Positions 24,924 through 36,334 of a stretch of 64,000 nt of DNA are shown here, piece after piece. This DNA comes from Roseovarius litorisediminis (GTDB lineage Bacteria; Pseudomonadota; Alphaproteobacteria; Rhodobacterales; Rhodobacteraceae). Every line of letters starts with the position of its first letter. Positions within the stretch are counted from its first letter, which is position 1. Made by a program: the position numbers and the translations under genes. The DNA is taken from NCBI RefSeq assembly GCF_900172295.1, contig NZ_FWFL01000002.1, positions 496,001 through 560,000 of the forward strand, read 5' to 3'. Below the pieces are notes generated by a model. It made no database searches and was not told the origin of the DNA. It saw only the letters and a list, made by a program, of their open reading frames with translations.

Positions 24924-25346
24924 ATGACTGATTCCTCGGTAACAGCCTTTTCCGGCGCCAAGCTGGCGCTTTTTCTGGGGCCTGACCTAGTGGTGATCCG
25001 TCGCGACAACAGGCCCGACATTCCCTGGCCGGATTATCTGGATCTGCCTGGCGGTGGCAGAGAAGACGCCGAAACCCCCGAGGCCTGTGTGTTGCGCGAG
25101 GTTCACGAGGAATTGGGGCTGCCGTTGAATGTCAGTGACCTGAGCTGGCGACGGTTTTACACCGATGGCCGGACACCTGTCTGGTTTTTCGCGGCGCATC
25201 TGTCAGCGGCATGCCAGTACGATATTGTTTTCGGGGACGAAGGACAGGGCTGGTTGCTGATGCCTCCAGACAGGTTTGTCACTCATTCAGATGCCATTCC
25301 GCATTTTCGGGATCGCGTAAGGGACTACCTTAACCGGGCAGGTTGA
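24924..25346 (+). CDS. Nudix hydrolase
   Basis: 140 residues from the ATG at 24924 (MTDSSVTAFSGAKLALFLG); an ATG at 24900 would add eight. Complete Nudix box: GGREDAE, seven residues, then REVHEELGL near residues 45-67. Compact single-domain enzyme of MutT-like size; the substrate is probably a nucleotide derivative but cannot be assigned. WRRFYTDGRTPVWFFAAHL follows the box. Divergent from dinB, sharing the repeat-bearing promoter region, so DNA-damage or oxidised-nucleotide clean-up is a tempting link. Confidence 0.9.
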   Translation: MTDSSVTAFSGAKLALFLGPDLVVIRRDNRPDIPWPDYLDLPGGGREDAETPEACVLREVHEELGLPLNVSDLSWRRFYTDGRTPVWFFAAHLSAACQYDIVFGDEGQGWLLMPPDRFVTHSDAIPHFRDRVRDYLNRAG

Positions 25347-25353
25347 TGCCGCT

Positions 25354-26046
25354 TTAGCGAGGCAAGGCCGACAGGATCGCACGGGCCGACGCAACCGGAT
25401 CGTCTGCGGCCCAGATCGGGCGGCCGACGACAATGTGGTCCGCACCATCAGCAATGGCTTGTTCGGGTGTCGCCACGCGTTTCTGATCGCCAAGCGCGGC
25501 ACCGGTCGGGCGCACGCCGGGGGTGACAATAAGGCGGCCCGTGGCATTGGGCAGGGCGCGGATCATCGCCGCCTCTTGTGGTGAAGCGATCACGCCATCG
25601 GCGCCGGCGTCAAACGCGCGGGCGGCCCGTTCGGCCACCAGATCGGGGAGGTCGCCGGGTTTGATCAGCCCGGCATCCAGATCGGCACGGTCCAGCGATG
25701 TCAGAATGGTCACAGCCAGAATTTTTGTCTGGCGTCCTGCAGCGCCTTCTTTGGCAGCGCGTACCACATGCGGGTCGCCGTGCACGGTAAGGAAATCCAG
25801 ATCAAAGCTGGCCAGCCCGCGCACGGCGTTTTCGACCGTTGCGCCGATATCAAACAGCTTCATGTCCAGAAATATGCGTTTGCCGTGTTCCTGTTTCAGT
25901 TCATTCGCCAACGCCAGCCCGCCACCGGTCAGCATCCCCAACCCGATTTTGTAAAACGACACCGCATCGCCCAGCTTTTCGGCAAGTTGCAGGCCTTCAA
26001 GGGCGTTGGGCAGGTCAAGGGCAACGATCAGGCGGTCATCGGACAT
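25354..26046 (-). CDS. pyrF: Orotidine 5'-phosphate decarboxylase
   Basis: 230 residues. Last step of UMP synthesis: OMP to UMP and CO2. Signature IFLDMKLFDIGATV near residue 58 holds the catalytic DxKxxDIxxT tetrad; N-terminal LIVALDLPNA and the phosphate-binding VTPGVRPTGAALGDQKRVATP near 175 are as in the family. Length normal. Convergent with the Nudix gene and followed upstream by the 96-residue hypothetical on the same strand. Confidence 0.97.
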   Translation of the reverse strand: MSDDRLIVALDLPNALEGLQLAEKLGDAVSFYKIGLGMLTGGGLALANELKQEHGKRIFLDMKLFDIGATVENAVRGLASFDLDFLTVHGDPHVVRAAKEGAAGRQTKILAVTILTSLDRADLDAGLIKPGDLPDLVAERAARAFDAGADGVIASPQEAAMIRALPNATGRLIVTPGVRPTGAALGDQKRVATPEQAIADGADHIVVGRPIWAADDPVASARAILSALPR

Positions 26047-26120
26047 GGGCGCGGTTCCTTTTGGCTGTTCCGCGCCCTTGTCGTGGCCCTTGACCCAAGC
26101 GTCAAGCCTGCTGTTTCAGT

Positions 26121-26411
26121 TCAGGCGGCGATACCGGCGCGCAGACGCTCGAACCAGGCCATCGGATCGGGCCTTGCGGCCGTCTGAACCGCCTTGCGCA
26201 GACGCAGGGCCGGATCGGGGCGTAGGTGGGTCTTGCGGGCCTTTTGGGTCAGGCTGCGGGCGATCATTTTGAAGTCGGCGTTCATAGGCGCCTTGATATG
26301 TGTGGGATATGCGTAGCTGCCGGTTTTGTCGCGTATTTCGACCAGGGCTTCGAACCCTTCAAGCTCGGGGTTGTAGCGGACGTCTGCGAGATACAGTTTT
26401 TCGATATACAT
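26121..26411 (-). CDS. Conserved hypothetical protein, 96 residues
   Basis: Soluble, basic (calculated by eye from many Arg and Lys), no signal or membrane segment. MYIEKLYLADVRYNPELEGF at the start looks like a short beta-strand-rich domain; the C-terminal half is helical and Arg-rich (KARKTHLRPDPALRLRKAV) and ends in MAWFERLRAG. I do not recognise the family; the composition is that of a real gene and codon use matches neighbours. Located just upstream of pyrF, 74 bp apart, same strand, so possibly co-transcribed. Confidence 0.7.
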   Translation of the reverse strand: MYIEKLYLADVRYNPELEGFEALVEIRDKTGSYAYPTHIKAPMNADFKMIARSLTQKARKTHLRPDPALRLRKAVQTAARPDPMAWFERLRAGIAA

Positions 26412-26446
26412 GTGTTTTCGCCTTCTGCTCGGGCCTTATGGTGGCC

Positions 26447-26455
26447 TGTGGATAA
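26447..26455 (+). promoter_or_regulatory. Perfect DnaA box (TGTGGATAA)
   Basis: Exact complement of TTATCCACA in the intergenic region between the 96-residue hypothetical and clpB. One of three exact intergenic copies in this window. Confidence 0.45.
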
Positions 26456-26558
26456 CTTTGTAGGTGGGATATGTTTCAGACGTTCCAAGGGGGTTCACAA
26501 AAATGTGCCAATTTGACGCAAATCATCGCGCGATGCCCGCGAATCCGTGAAGATGAGA

Positions 26559-26587
26559 CTTGAACAGGTGTGGTGCAAATCCCATCT
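26559..26587 (+). promoter_or_regulatory. Putative heat-shock (sigma-32) promoter of clpB
   Basis: CTTGAA at 26559-26564 and CCCATCT at 26581-26587, separated by 16 bp, resemble the RpoH consensus (CTTGAA / CCCATnT). It lies 80 bp before the clpB start, as expected for a chaperone gene. Confidence 0.6.
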
Positions 26588-26666
26588 GCTCTGTTGAGGT
26601 TCCCGAACGTCGTATGCCTAACGCTGGGTACGCAAACGGGGTAACGCTTGTAAAAAGGAGAGAACG

Positions 26667-29285
<2,619 letters not shown>

Positions 29286-29292
29286 AGCAATG

Positions 29293-29323
29293 AACGCCCC
29301 TGCATTTGCGGGGGCGTTTTTTT
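29293..29323 (+). terminator. Rho-independent terminator of clpB
   Basis: AACGCCCC (29293-29300) pairs with GGGGCGTT (29311-29318), followed by a run of T to 29323. Confidence 0.9.
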
Positions 29324-29443
29324 GTGAACGAATGTCTTAAAGATCCCAGAGCGGACGACACCCGTTGCCCGGCACTCGACGGCAGTTCAGCCTTCACTTA
29401 AGTCATTGCCCGCTTGTGGATGTGATTTACGTAACGAAGTCGG

Positions 29444-29734
29444 TCAACTCGTTAGGATCGCACTGACCTTGAGCGCGCGTTGCACATTGCCGTCGACCTT
29501 GAGCTTGCCCGACATGAAAGCCATCACCGGGTTCTGATCCCCCGACAGGATATTGCGAAACACCTCGTCACCGGCGATCAGCACCACATCGGCCGGATCG
29601 TCGCCCGCACGTGCACCGTGCTCGTCCAGCATCACGCTGCCGTGGCCCTGGATCACCAGTTTCGCCGTGCCCCGGATATGGCCCTGGGCCTTGGGGTGAA
29701 GGTCGTCGATATAGGCTTGAAGGACGTCGGTCAT
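29444..29734 (-). CDS. SCP2 sterol-binding domain protein
   Basis: 96 residues from the ATG at 29734 (MTDVLQAYIDDLHPK). The whole protein is one SCP2 domain: LVIQGHGSVMLDEHG, ADVVLIAGDEVFRNILSGDQNP and AFMSGKLKVDGNVQRALKVSAIL, the last being the family's most conserved stretch. SCP2 proteins carry acyl or sterol-like lipids in a hydrophobic tunnel; stand-alone bacterial versions are poorly understood. The 148 bp upstream of the start carries a cluster of CGTACG palindromes. Confidence 0.9.
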   Translation of the reverse strand: MTDVLQAYIDDLHPKAQGHIRGTAKLVIQGHGSVMLDEHGARAGDDPADVVLIAGDEVFRNILSGDQNPVMAFMSGKLKVDGNVQRALKVSAILTS

Positions 29735-29812
29735 CTGGGGGGCTCCGCCGGGTTGTCTGGCTTGCATCCTGCCCGGACTGCTCGCTGGCTCAAGCCCGAC
29801 CTTACGTCAAAA

Positions 29813-29881
29813 CGTACGCTCATTTGCGAGGACCGGGTCTGGAGCGTACGAAATCTGCGTACGTTTCGTACGATGCGTACA
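29813..29881 (-). promoter_or_regulatory. Cluster of CGTACG palindromes upstream of the SCP2 gene
   Basis: CGTACG at 29813, 29845, 29858 and 29867, and CGTACA at 29876. The last three are exactly 9 bp apart. Four copies of a six-base palindrome in 60 bp is far above chance, and the region is the promoter side of the SCP2 gene and the 3' side of moaE. Probably operators for an unknown repressor. Confidence 0.5.
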
Positions 29882-29882
29882 T

Positions 29883-30326
29883 TCACCAGCGGGTCAGCGC
29901 GGCCTCGTCTTCGTCCTTGGCTTCCACCCAATCGGCCCCATCGCGGGTCAGTTCCTTTTTCCAGAACGGCGCGCGGGATTTCAGGAAATCCATCAGGAAT
30001 TCAGCGGCCTGAAACGCATCTGCCCGGTGGCGCGACGCGGTGGCGACCATCATGATCATCTCTTGCGGGTGCAGGCGGCCATAGCGGTGGATGATAAGAA
30101 TATCGCCCAGATTCCAACGGCTTGAAGCATCTTTAGCGATCTTTTCCAGTGCTTTTTCTGTCATCCCGGGGTAGTGCTCGATCTCCATCGCACTGAGCGA
30201 GGCGGTGCCCAGATCGCGTACGATGCCGGTGAAGGTCACGACCGCCCCCATGCCTGCTTGACGGGAGGCAAATGCATTGGCCTCGGATCCAAAGTCAAAC
30301 GCGGCCTCCTGCACCCGGATATCCAT
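29883..30326 (-). CDS. moaE: Molybdopterin synthase catalytic subunit
   Basis: 147 residues. Converts cyclic pyranopterin monophosphate to molybdopterin with the MoaD thiocarboxylate. GMGAVVTFTGIVRD near residue 27, IIHRYGRLHPQEMIMMVATASRHR near 77 and the catalytic lysine pair in FLKSRAPFWKKE near 115 are visible. Follows moaD with a 3-bp gap. The MsrP molybdoenzyme at 53.9 kb is a possible cofactor client. Confidence 0.96.
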   Translation of the reverse strand: MDIRVQEAAFDFGSEANAFASRQAGMGAVVTFTGIVRDLGTASLSAMEIEHYPGMTEKALEKIAKDASSRWNLGDILIIHRYGRLHPQEMIMMVATASRHRADAFQAAEFLMDFLKSRAPFWKKELTRDGADWVEAKDEDEAALTRW

Positions 30327-30329
30327 AAG

Positions 30330-30575
30330 TCAGCCCCCGGTCATCGGCGGGAAGAACGCCACTTCGCGGGCAGTCTTCAGGGACGCGTTGAAATCTGCAA
30401 GTTCCTGATCGACCGCAACGCGCAAAGCGCTGAGATCGGCAAAGGCGGCCTGATAGCGCGGTTCGCGGGCGCGAAGGTCTTCGATCAGATCCATAACGGT
30501 AGCTGGGTTTGTGTCGACCCTGTCTTTGGCCCGGCCGACACGTTCGCGAACCCAGGCGAAGTAAAGCACATCCAT
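30330..30575 (-). CDS. moaD: Molybdopterin synthase sulfur-carrier subunit
   Basis: 81 residues, ubiquitin-like fold, N-terminus MDVLYFAWVRERVGRAKD and C-terminus AFFPPMTGG. The terminal Gly-Gly is adenylated by MoeB and becomes a thiocarboxylate. Overlaps the pgsA stop by one base and precedes moaE by 3 bp. Confidence 0.95.
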   Translation of the reverse strand: MDVLYFAWVRERVGRAKDRVDTNPATVMDLIEDLRAREPRYQAAFADLSALRVAVDQELADFNASLKTAREVAFFPPMTGG

Positions 30576-31240
30576 CAGTGATCATCCTTCAGGTGAGGGA
30601 GTGATTTCTTGAAATAATCATACCCGGTGATCAGAGTCAGCAGGGCTGCCAGCCACAGCAGCCACATGCCGGCGTGACCAGCCCAGAACATGCCGTTGTA
30701 TTTCCAGTTCAGGCCGAAAAGGTCTTCTTCGCGGCCTTCGAGGATATCGATCACCAGGGCCCGATCCATGCCGAAAGACGACATGCCAAAGTAATGCTCG
30801 AACACGCCTTGCGCAAACAGTACGGCTATTGCGGTCATCTGTGCTGTAGTTTTCCATTTGGCGAGTTTGGTCACTTTGAGTGTCCCGGCGGTATCGCCCA
30901 GAAACTCGCGCAGGCCCGAGACAAAAACCTCGCGGAAGAGGATCATGGTTGCGGGCAGTACCAGCCAGGGCGACATGCTGGAATAGCCGACGATGACCAT
31001 CAGTGCAATCACCACCATTGCCTTGTCGGCAATCGGATCCAACATGGCGCCCAAGCGGGTTTCCTGTTTCCAGCTGCGTGCCAGATACCCGTCGAACCAA
31101 TCGGTGATGGCGGCGCTGACAAACAGCAATAGGGCAAACCAGTCGGCATAAGGCCTTGTGAAATATAGAAACATCACGGCAACGCCGGGGGCCGCCAGCA
31201 GGCGGAGTGTGGTCAGTATATTGGGTATGTTCCACTTCAT
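30575..31240 (-). CDS. pgsA: CDP-diacylglycerol-glycerol-3-phosphate 3-phosphatidyltransferase
   Basis: 221 residues, committed step of phosphatidylglycerol synthesis at the inner membrane. The CDP-alcohol phosphotransferase motif D-G-x2-A-R-x8-G-x3-D-x3-D reads DGYLARSWKQETRLGAMLDP near residue 49 (with ADK following). Several transmembrane helices. Slightly longer than the E. coli enzyme because of an insert near 150-185 (FGLNWKYNGMFWAGHAG). Usually uvrC lies directly upstream in this order of bacteria; here two CoA-metabolism genes stand between. Confidence 0.95.
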   Translation of the reverse strand: MKWNIPNILTTLRLLAAPGVAVMFLYFTRPYADWFALLLFVSAAITDWFDGYLARSWKQETRLGAMLDPIADKAMVVIALMVIVGYSSMSPWLVLPATMILFREVFVSGLREFLGDTAGTLKVTKLAKWKTTAQMTAIAVLFAQGVFEHYFGMSSFGMDRALVIDILEGREEDLFGLNWKYNGMFWAGHAGMWLLWLAALLTLITGYDYFKKSLPHLKDDH

Positions 31241-31291
31241 GATTTAGGTTCTAACCGCTTCGGTCGCCTAGGGAAAGCGCCCTTGTTGCCG

Positions 31292-32053
31292 TTAGAAAGC
31301 ACTGAGGCGTTTGGTGGTTTCGGGATCCATGAAGCCAGCCACCGTGGCATCGGTTTCCAAGTGCAGCGCACGGTGCAGATCGGGCAGGGCGGCGGCGTTC
31401 AGGACCCGTTTCATCGCGCGGACGGACAGCACTGGCAGGTTAGCCAGGCGGCGAGCGGTTTCTACGGCGGTGTCCATGAGGGCTGCGTCATCGACGACTT
31501 TCCAGGCAAGGCCGATTTCGCCCAGTTCTTCGGCGCCGTAGCGATCACCGAAGAACAGCATTTCGCGGGCTTTGTTGAGACCCACCAAGGCAGGCAGGAG
31601 AGAGGTGACGGCACCGGTCACAAAAAGGTTCAGCGAAACTTCGGGGAAAAAACCTTGGGCTGATTTGGCCCAGATGGGAAAATCACAGTTGATCGCCCAT
31701 TCAAACCCACCGCCTACGGCCCAGCCGTTTATGGCGCCCACCACCGGTTTGGTACCAAGGGTGATTGCATGGGTTGCGCGTTGGATGGCCTGCACCAGAT
31801 CGCGGGCCTGTTCCTCGGTTTCGGGGTGGACGTGCGCGCGGCGGTCATCTCCGGCGCAAAATGCCTTGCCCGCACCGGTCATGATCATGGCGCGGGTGGC
31901 CGGATCGGCATTGGCATCCTCGAAGGCGCGCGCGACATCGTCGATCAGCTGCCGGTTCATCGCATTCAGGCAGTCGGGCCGGTTGAGCGTGATTGTCCGC
32001 ACACCGTGATCGTCCAGCGCACTGAGGACGGTTTCATAGGTAAAATCGGTCAT
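31292..32053 (-). CDS. Enoyl-CoA hydratase/isomerase family protein
   Basis: 253 residues, crotonase fold: RTITLNRPDCLNAMNRQL near 19, MIMTGAGKAFCAGDDRR near 56 (oxyanion-hole Gly in CAGDD), GAINGWAVGGGFEWAINCDFPIW near 108 (second oxyanion hole), then FPEVSLNLFVTGAVTSLL, where Glu is a candidate catalytic acid. Substrate unknown. The ATG overlaps the ligase stop by 4 bp, so ligase and hydratase are a two-step module: activate an acid, then hydrate or isomerise its CoA thioester. Confidence 0.92.
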   Translation of the reverse strand: MTDFTYETVLSALDDHGVRTITLNRPDCLNAMNRQLIDDVARAFEDANADPATRAMIMTGAGKAFCAGDDRRAHVHPETEEQARDLVQAIQRATHAITLGTKPVVGAINGWAVGGGFEWAINCDFPIWAKSAQGFFPEVSLNLFVTGAVTSLLPALVGLNKAREMLFFGDRYGAEELGEIGLAWKVVDDAALMDTAVETARRLANLPVLSVRAMKRVLNAAALPDLHRALHLETDATVAGFMDPETTKRLSAF

Positions 32054-33351
32054 TGGTACCCCCGGATGACGCGTTTGGTTTTGCCTTCGGTCAGTGGAAA
32101 ACTGCCACTTGGCACAAGGGTGACACGGGCAGTGGCGCCCAGTTTGGACTTGATGGTTTGGGCGATCTTGTCAGCGAGATCAGGCGGCCCAATCTGGCCT
32201 CTGGCCAGTTCAACCTGCACCGGCAGGGAGTCATAGGGCGGTGGCTGATCCAGAGTGATGCGGTAGTCGCCTGAAAGCGCGGAAAATTCGTTGATGACGG
32301 CGGCCACCATGGTGGGAAACAGATTGAGCCCGCGCACCACGACCATGTCATCCGATCGGCCCACGACGCGGAACCGGAAACCGGTACGCCCACAAGTGCA
32401 GGGGGTCGTTTCGTCTACGGCGATGATATCGCCGGAGCGAAAGCGGACCAGTGGCTGGCATTCGCGGGCCAGATGTGTCAGCACCAACTCGCCGGTCTGT
32501 CCGGGTTCCAGCGGCACGGGTGCCTCGGTCTCCGGGTCGATCAGTTCGGGATAGAGCACATCAGCGGCCATGAAGTGCAGCCGCGTGTCGTGGTCGCATT
32601 GCGCGCCGAAATTGCAGAACACATCCGAGACGCCGTAATTGGCATTGCGTGGCTCCATCCCCCAGACACCACGCAGGCGGGCGCGAAAAGCCGGGTCGTC
32701 AAGGCCCGCTTCGCCGCCGAAAAGCCCCAGTTTCAGGCCCAGATCACGCGGCTTTAAACCGGGAAACTTTTCGGCAATCACGTGTTCCAGCACAGAAGGG
32801 TAAGAGGGTGTGCAGGAAATCGCGGTGATCCCCACTTCTTTTATCGTGCGCACCAGCAGTTCAGTCGATCCCACTCCAAAGGGTACCACAAGGGCGCCTG
32901 TCGCCTGAAGGGTCATATGATCGGTAAGGCCGCCCATCCACATCTGGTAATTCAGGCAATGCACGACGGTGTGATCCGGGGTTAGCCCGGCAGAGGACTG
33001 ACAGCGCCCGCCAACGGCTTCGGTAATGGCGCAATCGCTGGCCGACAAGGCAAGGTTCATCGCCTGGCCCGTGGTGCCAGAGGTGCGATGCAGGCGTACG
33101 GCAGTGCTGCGCGGGGCGGTCATGTAATTGCCAAAGGGCGGATGCGCGGCCTGTGACAGGCGTAGTTGCGCCTTGTCCGACAGCGGCAATTCCGCCAGGT
33201 CACGCAGGTCAACAGGGGCGGACTGGCCTTGCCACAGGTCACTATAAAAGGCCGATTTCGCAACATGGCGGCGCTGTACCGCCCATGCTGCCTGCTGGTG
33301 CTGCGCCAATTCATCCGGGGCCGCAAACTCGGCGCGGTCCAACAGGTTCAC
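32050..33351 (-). CDS. Phenylacetate-CoA ligase family (PaaK-like) enzyme
   Basis: 433 residues. The P-loop HRTSGTTGQ near residue 90 is intact (unlike the PaaK-like protein at 19.0 kb), followed by ANYGVSDVFCNFGAQC near 238, PLVRFRSGDIIAVDETTPCTCGRTGFRF near 300 (Cys pair as in PaaK zinc-like motif) and RSDDMVVVRGLNLFP near 330. It forms an aryl- or acyl-CoA from an acid, ATP and CoA. Coupled by overlap to the enoyl-CoA hydratase gene; no paa ring-oxygenase genes nearby, so the substrate may not be phenylacetate. Confidence 0.9.
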   Translation of the reverse strand: MNLLDRAEFAAPDELAQHQQAAWAVQRRHVAKSAFYSDLWQGQSAPVDLRDLAELPLSDKAQLRLSQAAHPPFGNYMTAPRSTAVRLHRTSGTTGQAMNLALSASDCAITEAVGGRCQSSAGLTPDHTVVHCLNYQMWMGGLTDHMTLQATGALVVPFGVGSTELLVRTIKEVGITAISCTPSYPSVLEHVIAEKFPGLKPRDLGLKLGLFGGEAGLDDPAFRARLRGVWGMEPRNANYGVSDVFCNFGAQCDHDTRLHFMAADVLYPELIDPETEAPVPLEPGQTGELVLTHLARECQPLVRFRSGDIIAVDETTPCTCGRTGFRFRVVGRSDDMVVVRGLNLFPTMVAAVINEFSALSGDYRITLDQPPPYDSLPVQVELARGQIGPPDLADKIAQTIKSKLGATARVTLVPSGSFPLTEGKTKRVIRGYQ

Positions 33352-33373
33352 GGGGCGGGTCGCTTATGCATTG

Positions 33374-35245
33374 TCATCCCTTTTCGTGGAAGAAGTCATA
33401 GACCTTTTGTGCCAAGGCTTCGGACACGCCGTCAACTGCTTTGAGGTCCGACAGGTTGGCACGGCTCACCGCCTTGGCCGATCCGAAATGCGCCAGAAGG
33501 GCGCGTTTGCGCGCTGCGCCGACGCCCGGCACCTCATCCAGCGGGGTGGCGCCTACGGTTTTGGCGCGTTTCGCACGATGGGTTCCGATGGCAAAGCGGT
33601 GTGCCTCGTCACGCAGTCGCTGGATGAAATAAAGCAGCGGATCATTGTGCCTGAGCGCCATGACCCGTTGCCCCACGCGGTGGAATTCCTCTTTACCGTG
33701 GTCGCGGTCAACGCCCTTGGCGACGCCGATCATCGGCAGGTTTTCGACCCCCATCTCGCGCATGATCTGTGCCACGGCACTGACCTGCCCGGCACCGCCA
33801 TCGATCAGCAAAAGATCAGGCCACAGGCCTTTCTCACGCTCGGGGTCTTCTTTCAGCAGACGTTTGAAGCGGCGCAACAGCACCTCTTTCATCATGCCGA
33901 AATCATCGCCTGGGGTCAGGTCATCGCCTTTGATGTTAAACTTGCGGTAGTGGTTTTTCATGAAACCTTCGGGGCCTGCGACAATCATTGCACCCACCGC
34001 GTGGGCCCCCTGAATGTGGGAGTTGTCGTAAACCTCGATCCGTTGCGGCGGGGCGTCCAGATCAAATGCTTCTGCCAACCCTTTGAGCAGTTTGCCCTGT
34101 GTCGCTGTTTCAGCCATTTTACGGGCGAGGCTTTCACGGGCGTTGCGCAGAGCGCCATCAACCAGTTCGGCCTTCTCGCCGCGCAATGGCACGGTGAGTA
34201 CCACCTTGCTGCCCAGCTTGCTACTGAGCGCATCCTGCATCAGATCCGGGTTTTCAATATTGTGCGACAGGATCAAATGGCGGGGCGGGTCTTTGCTGTC
34301 GTAAAACTGACCAATGAAGGCTTCAAGCACTTCGGGTTCTTCCACATCGGCGCCAACACGGGGATAGAAATCACGATTGCCCCAGTTTTGCCCACCACGG
34401 ATAAAAAAGACCTGCACACAGGCCTGCCCCTTATCTAGGTGCAGGGCAATGAGATCGGCCTCGTCCACGGTGCGCGGATTTATACCCTGATTGGTCTGCA
34501 CCTGCGTCAGCGCCTTGATCCGGTCGCGCAGGGCGGCAGCGCGTTCAAACTCCATCGCGTCCGAGGCGGCGGACATTTCAGATTTCAGTTTGTCCTGAAT
34601 CTCGGTCGATTTGCCGGACAGATAACGCTGGGCATCGGAAACGCTGACGGCATAGTCTGACTTGCTGATCTTGCCAACACAAGGCGCGGTGCAGCGTTTG
34701 ATCTGGTATTGCAGGCAGGGGCGTGTGCGACTCTCGAACACAGTATCGGTGCAATTGCGCAGCTGAAACACGCGTTGCAATTGCGCAAGTGTCCGGTTGA
34801 CGGCGCCAGCGCTGGCGAAGGGGCCGTAATAAGCGCCCTTTTCCTTTTTGGCTCCCCGATGCTTTTTTATCATCGGGAAGTCATGTGTGTTGGTCACAAG
34901 GATGTTGGGAAAGCTTTTGTCGTCCCGCAGCAGCACGTTATAGCGCGGCTTGAGCTGTTTGATCAGGTTCTGTTCAAGCAGCAACGCCTCGGTCTCGGTT
35001 GCGGTGGTCAGAAACATCATTGATGCAGTTTCTGAGATCATCCGCGCAATACGGCCGGTGTGCCCCGTGGGTCGCGTATAGTTTGCCACACGCGCACGCA
35101 GATTTCGCGCCTTGCCGACGTAAAGCACCCGCGCCTGTGCATCCAGCATGCGGTAGACACCCGGAGACGAATCTAGCGTCTTCAGATAAGACTGGATGAC
35201 CTTGTGCCCAGTTTGGGGCTGAGTTTCCTGAGATGTGTCCGGCAT
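33374..35245 (-). CDS. uvrC: Excinuclease ABC subunit C
   Basis: 623 residues. GIY-YIG nuclease domain at about 25-110 ([28 protein letters not shown]), Cys cluster [20 protein letters not shown] near 165, UVR motif ([17 protein letters not shown]) near 220, the RNase H-like 5' nuclease domain with [18 protein letters not shown] near 405 and LLIDGGAGQ near 480, and tandem HhH at the end ([20 protein letters not shown]). It makes both incisions in nucleotide-excision repair with UvrAB. Long AT-rich promoter region upstream. Confidence 0.97.
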   Translation of the reverse strand: MPDTSQETQPQTGHKVIQSYLKTLDSSPGVYRMLDAQARVLYVGKARNLRARVANYTRPTGHTGRIARMISETASMMFLTTATETEALLLEQNLIKQLKPRYNVLLRDDKSFPNILVTNTHDFPMIKKHRGAKKEKGAYYGPFASAGAVNRTLAQLQRVFQLRNCTDTVFESRTRPCLQYQIKRCTAPCVGKISKSDYAVSVSDAQRYLSGKSTEIQDKLKSEMSAASDAMEFERAAALRDRIKALTQVQTNQGINPRTVDEADLIALHLDKGQACVQVFFIRGGQNWGNRDFYPRVGADVEEPEVLEAFIGQFYDSKDPPRHLILSHNIENPDLMQDALSSKLGSKVVLTVPLRGEKAELVDGALRNARESLARKMAETATQGKLLKGLAEAFDLDAPPQRIEVYDNSHIQGAHAVGAMIVAGPEGFMKNHYRKFNIKGDDLTPGDDFGMMKEVLLRRFKRLLKEDPEREKGLWPDLLLIDGGAGQVSAVAQIMREMGVENLPMIGVAKGVDRDHGKEEFHRVGQRVMALRHNDPLLYFIQRLRDEAHRFAIGTHRAKRAKTVGATPLDEVPGVGAARKRALLAHFGSAKAVSRANLSDLKAVDGVSEALAQKVYDFFHEKG

Positions 35246-35322
35246 GGTCTTTCAAATATGATTCTTGGACCGTGCTGCAATGATACAGGTGCCAGAGCAA
35301 GAGGAAACCTTTCCACGGATCA

Positions 35323-35331
35323 TGTGGATAA
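35323..35331 (+). promoter_or_regulatory. Perfect DnaA box (TGTGGATAA)
   Basis: Exact 9-mer in the region upstream of uvrC, 78 bp from its start. Confidence 0.45.
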
Positions 35332-35339
35332 CTCTGGTG

Positions 35340-35530
35340 ATAACTTTCCGCGAACCGTTTTTTTTCGTTGTTTTCGGCAGGGTTCTTTGATTTGCTTAAT
35401 TTTTAGGCAATTTCGCAGGCCGTTGAAATAAAAGGAAAAAAATATAGGAATTTGCCAAAACACTGAAAACATTACAGTTTTTGCAACACTTTTCTTACAA
35501 TTAATTGAACAGTGCAAAACTTTGGTGCCA
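35340..35530. other. AT-rich intergenic segment upstream of uvrC
   Basis: About 190 bp with long A and T runs, clearly lower in GC than the surrounding genes. On the minus strand TTGTAA, 18 bp, TGTAAT around 35473-35502 could be a sigma-70 promoter for uvrC. No gene is seen. Confidence 0.5.
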
Positions 35531-35541
35531 TTAACGATTGT

Positions 35542-36321
35542 CTATTCAACGCCCAATACATCCGGAGTACGCCAGCCAAGATGCTGGCCACCGTCCACAC
35601 AAAGCAACTGACCGGTCACGGCAGGGGCGTGGAGGAAGTAACTCAGCGCGGCGGTGATGTCCTGTTGGTTGGCGCCACGGCCCAGAATGGTGGATTTTCG
35701 CTGGAGCTGGAAATTGCTGTCGCTTTGGCGGGGGCTTCGGAGTGTCGGGCCCGGCCCGATGGCATTGACACGCACCCTAGGCGCCAGCGCTTGCGCCGCT
35801 GTCTGGGTAAAAGCCCACAGGCCCATTTTGGACAGGGTGTAGCTCATGAATTCGGGGGTCAGTTTGCGTACGCGCTGATCAATCATGTTAATCACCAGCC
35901 CCTGGGCCACAGGTTCACCGTTCGCATCGGTCAGCGGCGCGGGCACATCGCGGGCCAGGGCCTGTGTCAGCACAAAGGGCGCGCGCAGATTGCTTTCCAT
36001 ATGCCTGTCCCAGCCTTCACGGGACGCGGTTGCAAGATTGTCATATTCAAAAACCGAAGCATTATTGATCAGGGTCGTCAGGGGTCCGCCAAGGGCGTCA
36101 GCAGCCTGAGGTATCAGGTGTTGTACCTGAGACTCATCCAGCAAATCAGCCTGAAGGGTGATTGCGTTGCGGCCAATGTCACGGATGTCGCTTGCCACAG
36201 ATTCGGCCTCGGCACCGGAAGTTGCGTAATGCACGGCAACGTCATAGCCATGGCGGGCCAGTTCCAGCGCCATGGCATGACCCAGACGTTTGCCAGCACC
36301 CGTTACCAACGCCCGCGTCAT
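35542..36321 (-). CDS. SDR family oxidoreductase (pteridine-reductase-like)
   Basis: 259 residues. NAD(P)-binding TGAGKRLGHAMALELARHG near residue 7, NNAS near 87, catalytic Tyr-x3-Lys as YTLSK near 160, and a C-terminal GQLLCVDGGQHL. A Ser usually three residues before the catalytic Tyr region is not obvious, but VINMIDQRVRKLTPEFMSYTLSK is the arrangement seen in pteridine reductase and FolM-like SDRs. The usual alternative is a generic short-chain reductase. Lies between the antiporter and uvrC, 13 bp downstream of the antiporter stop when read leftward in reverse order. Confidence 0.85.
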   Translation of the reverse strand: MTRALVTGAGKRLGHAMALELARHGYDVAVHYATSGAEAESVASDIRDIGRNAITLQADLLDESQVQHLIPQAADALGGPLTTLINNASVFEYDNLATASREGWDRHMESNLRAPFVLTQALARDVPAPLTDANGEPVAQGLVINMIDQRVRKLTPEFMSYTLSKMGLWAFTQTAAQALAPRVRVNAIGPGPTLRSPRQSDSNFQLQRKSTILGRGANQQDITAALSYFLHAPAVTGQLLCVDGGQHLGWRTPDVLGVE

Positions 36322-36334
36322 GCCCAGCCTCCGT

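Noticed and set aside
24818..24924. LexA (SOS) box for dinB
   Set aside because: Only a single GAAC was found; the alphaproteobacterial GTTC-N7-GTTC pattern is absent.
33371..34438. 355-codon frame opposite uvrC
   Set aside because: Antisense shadow of UvrC; no family features.
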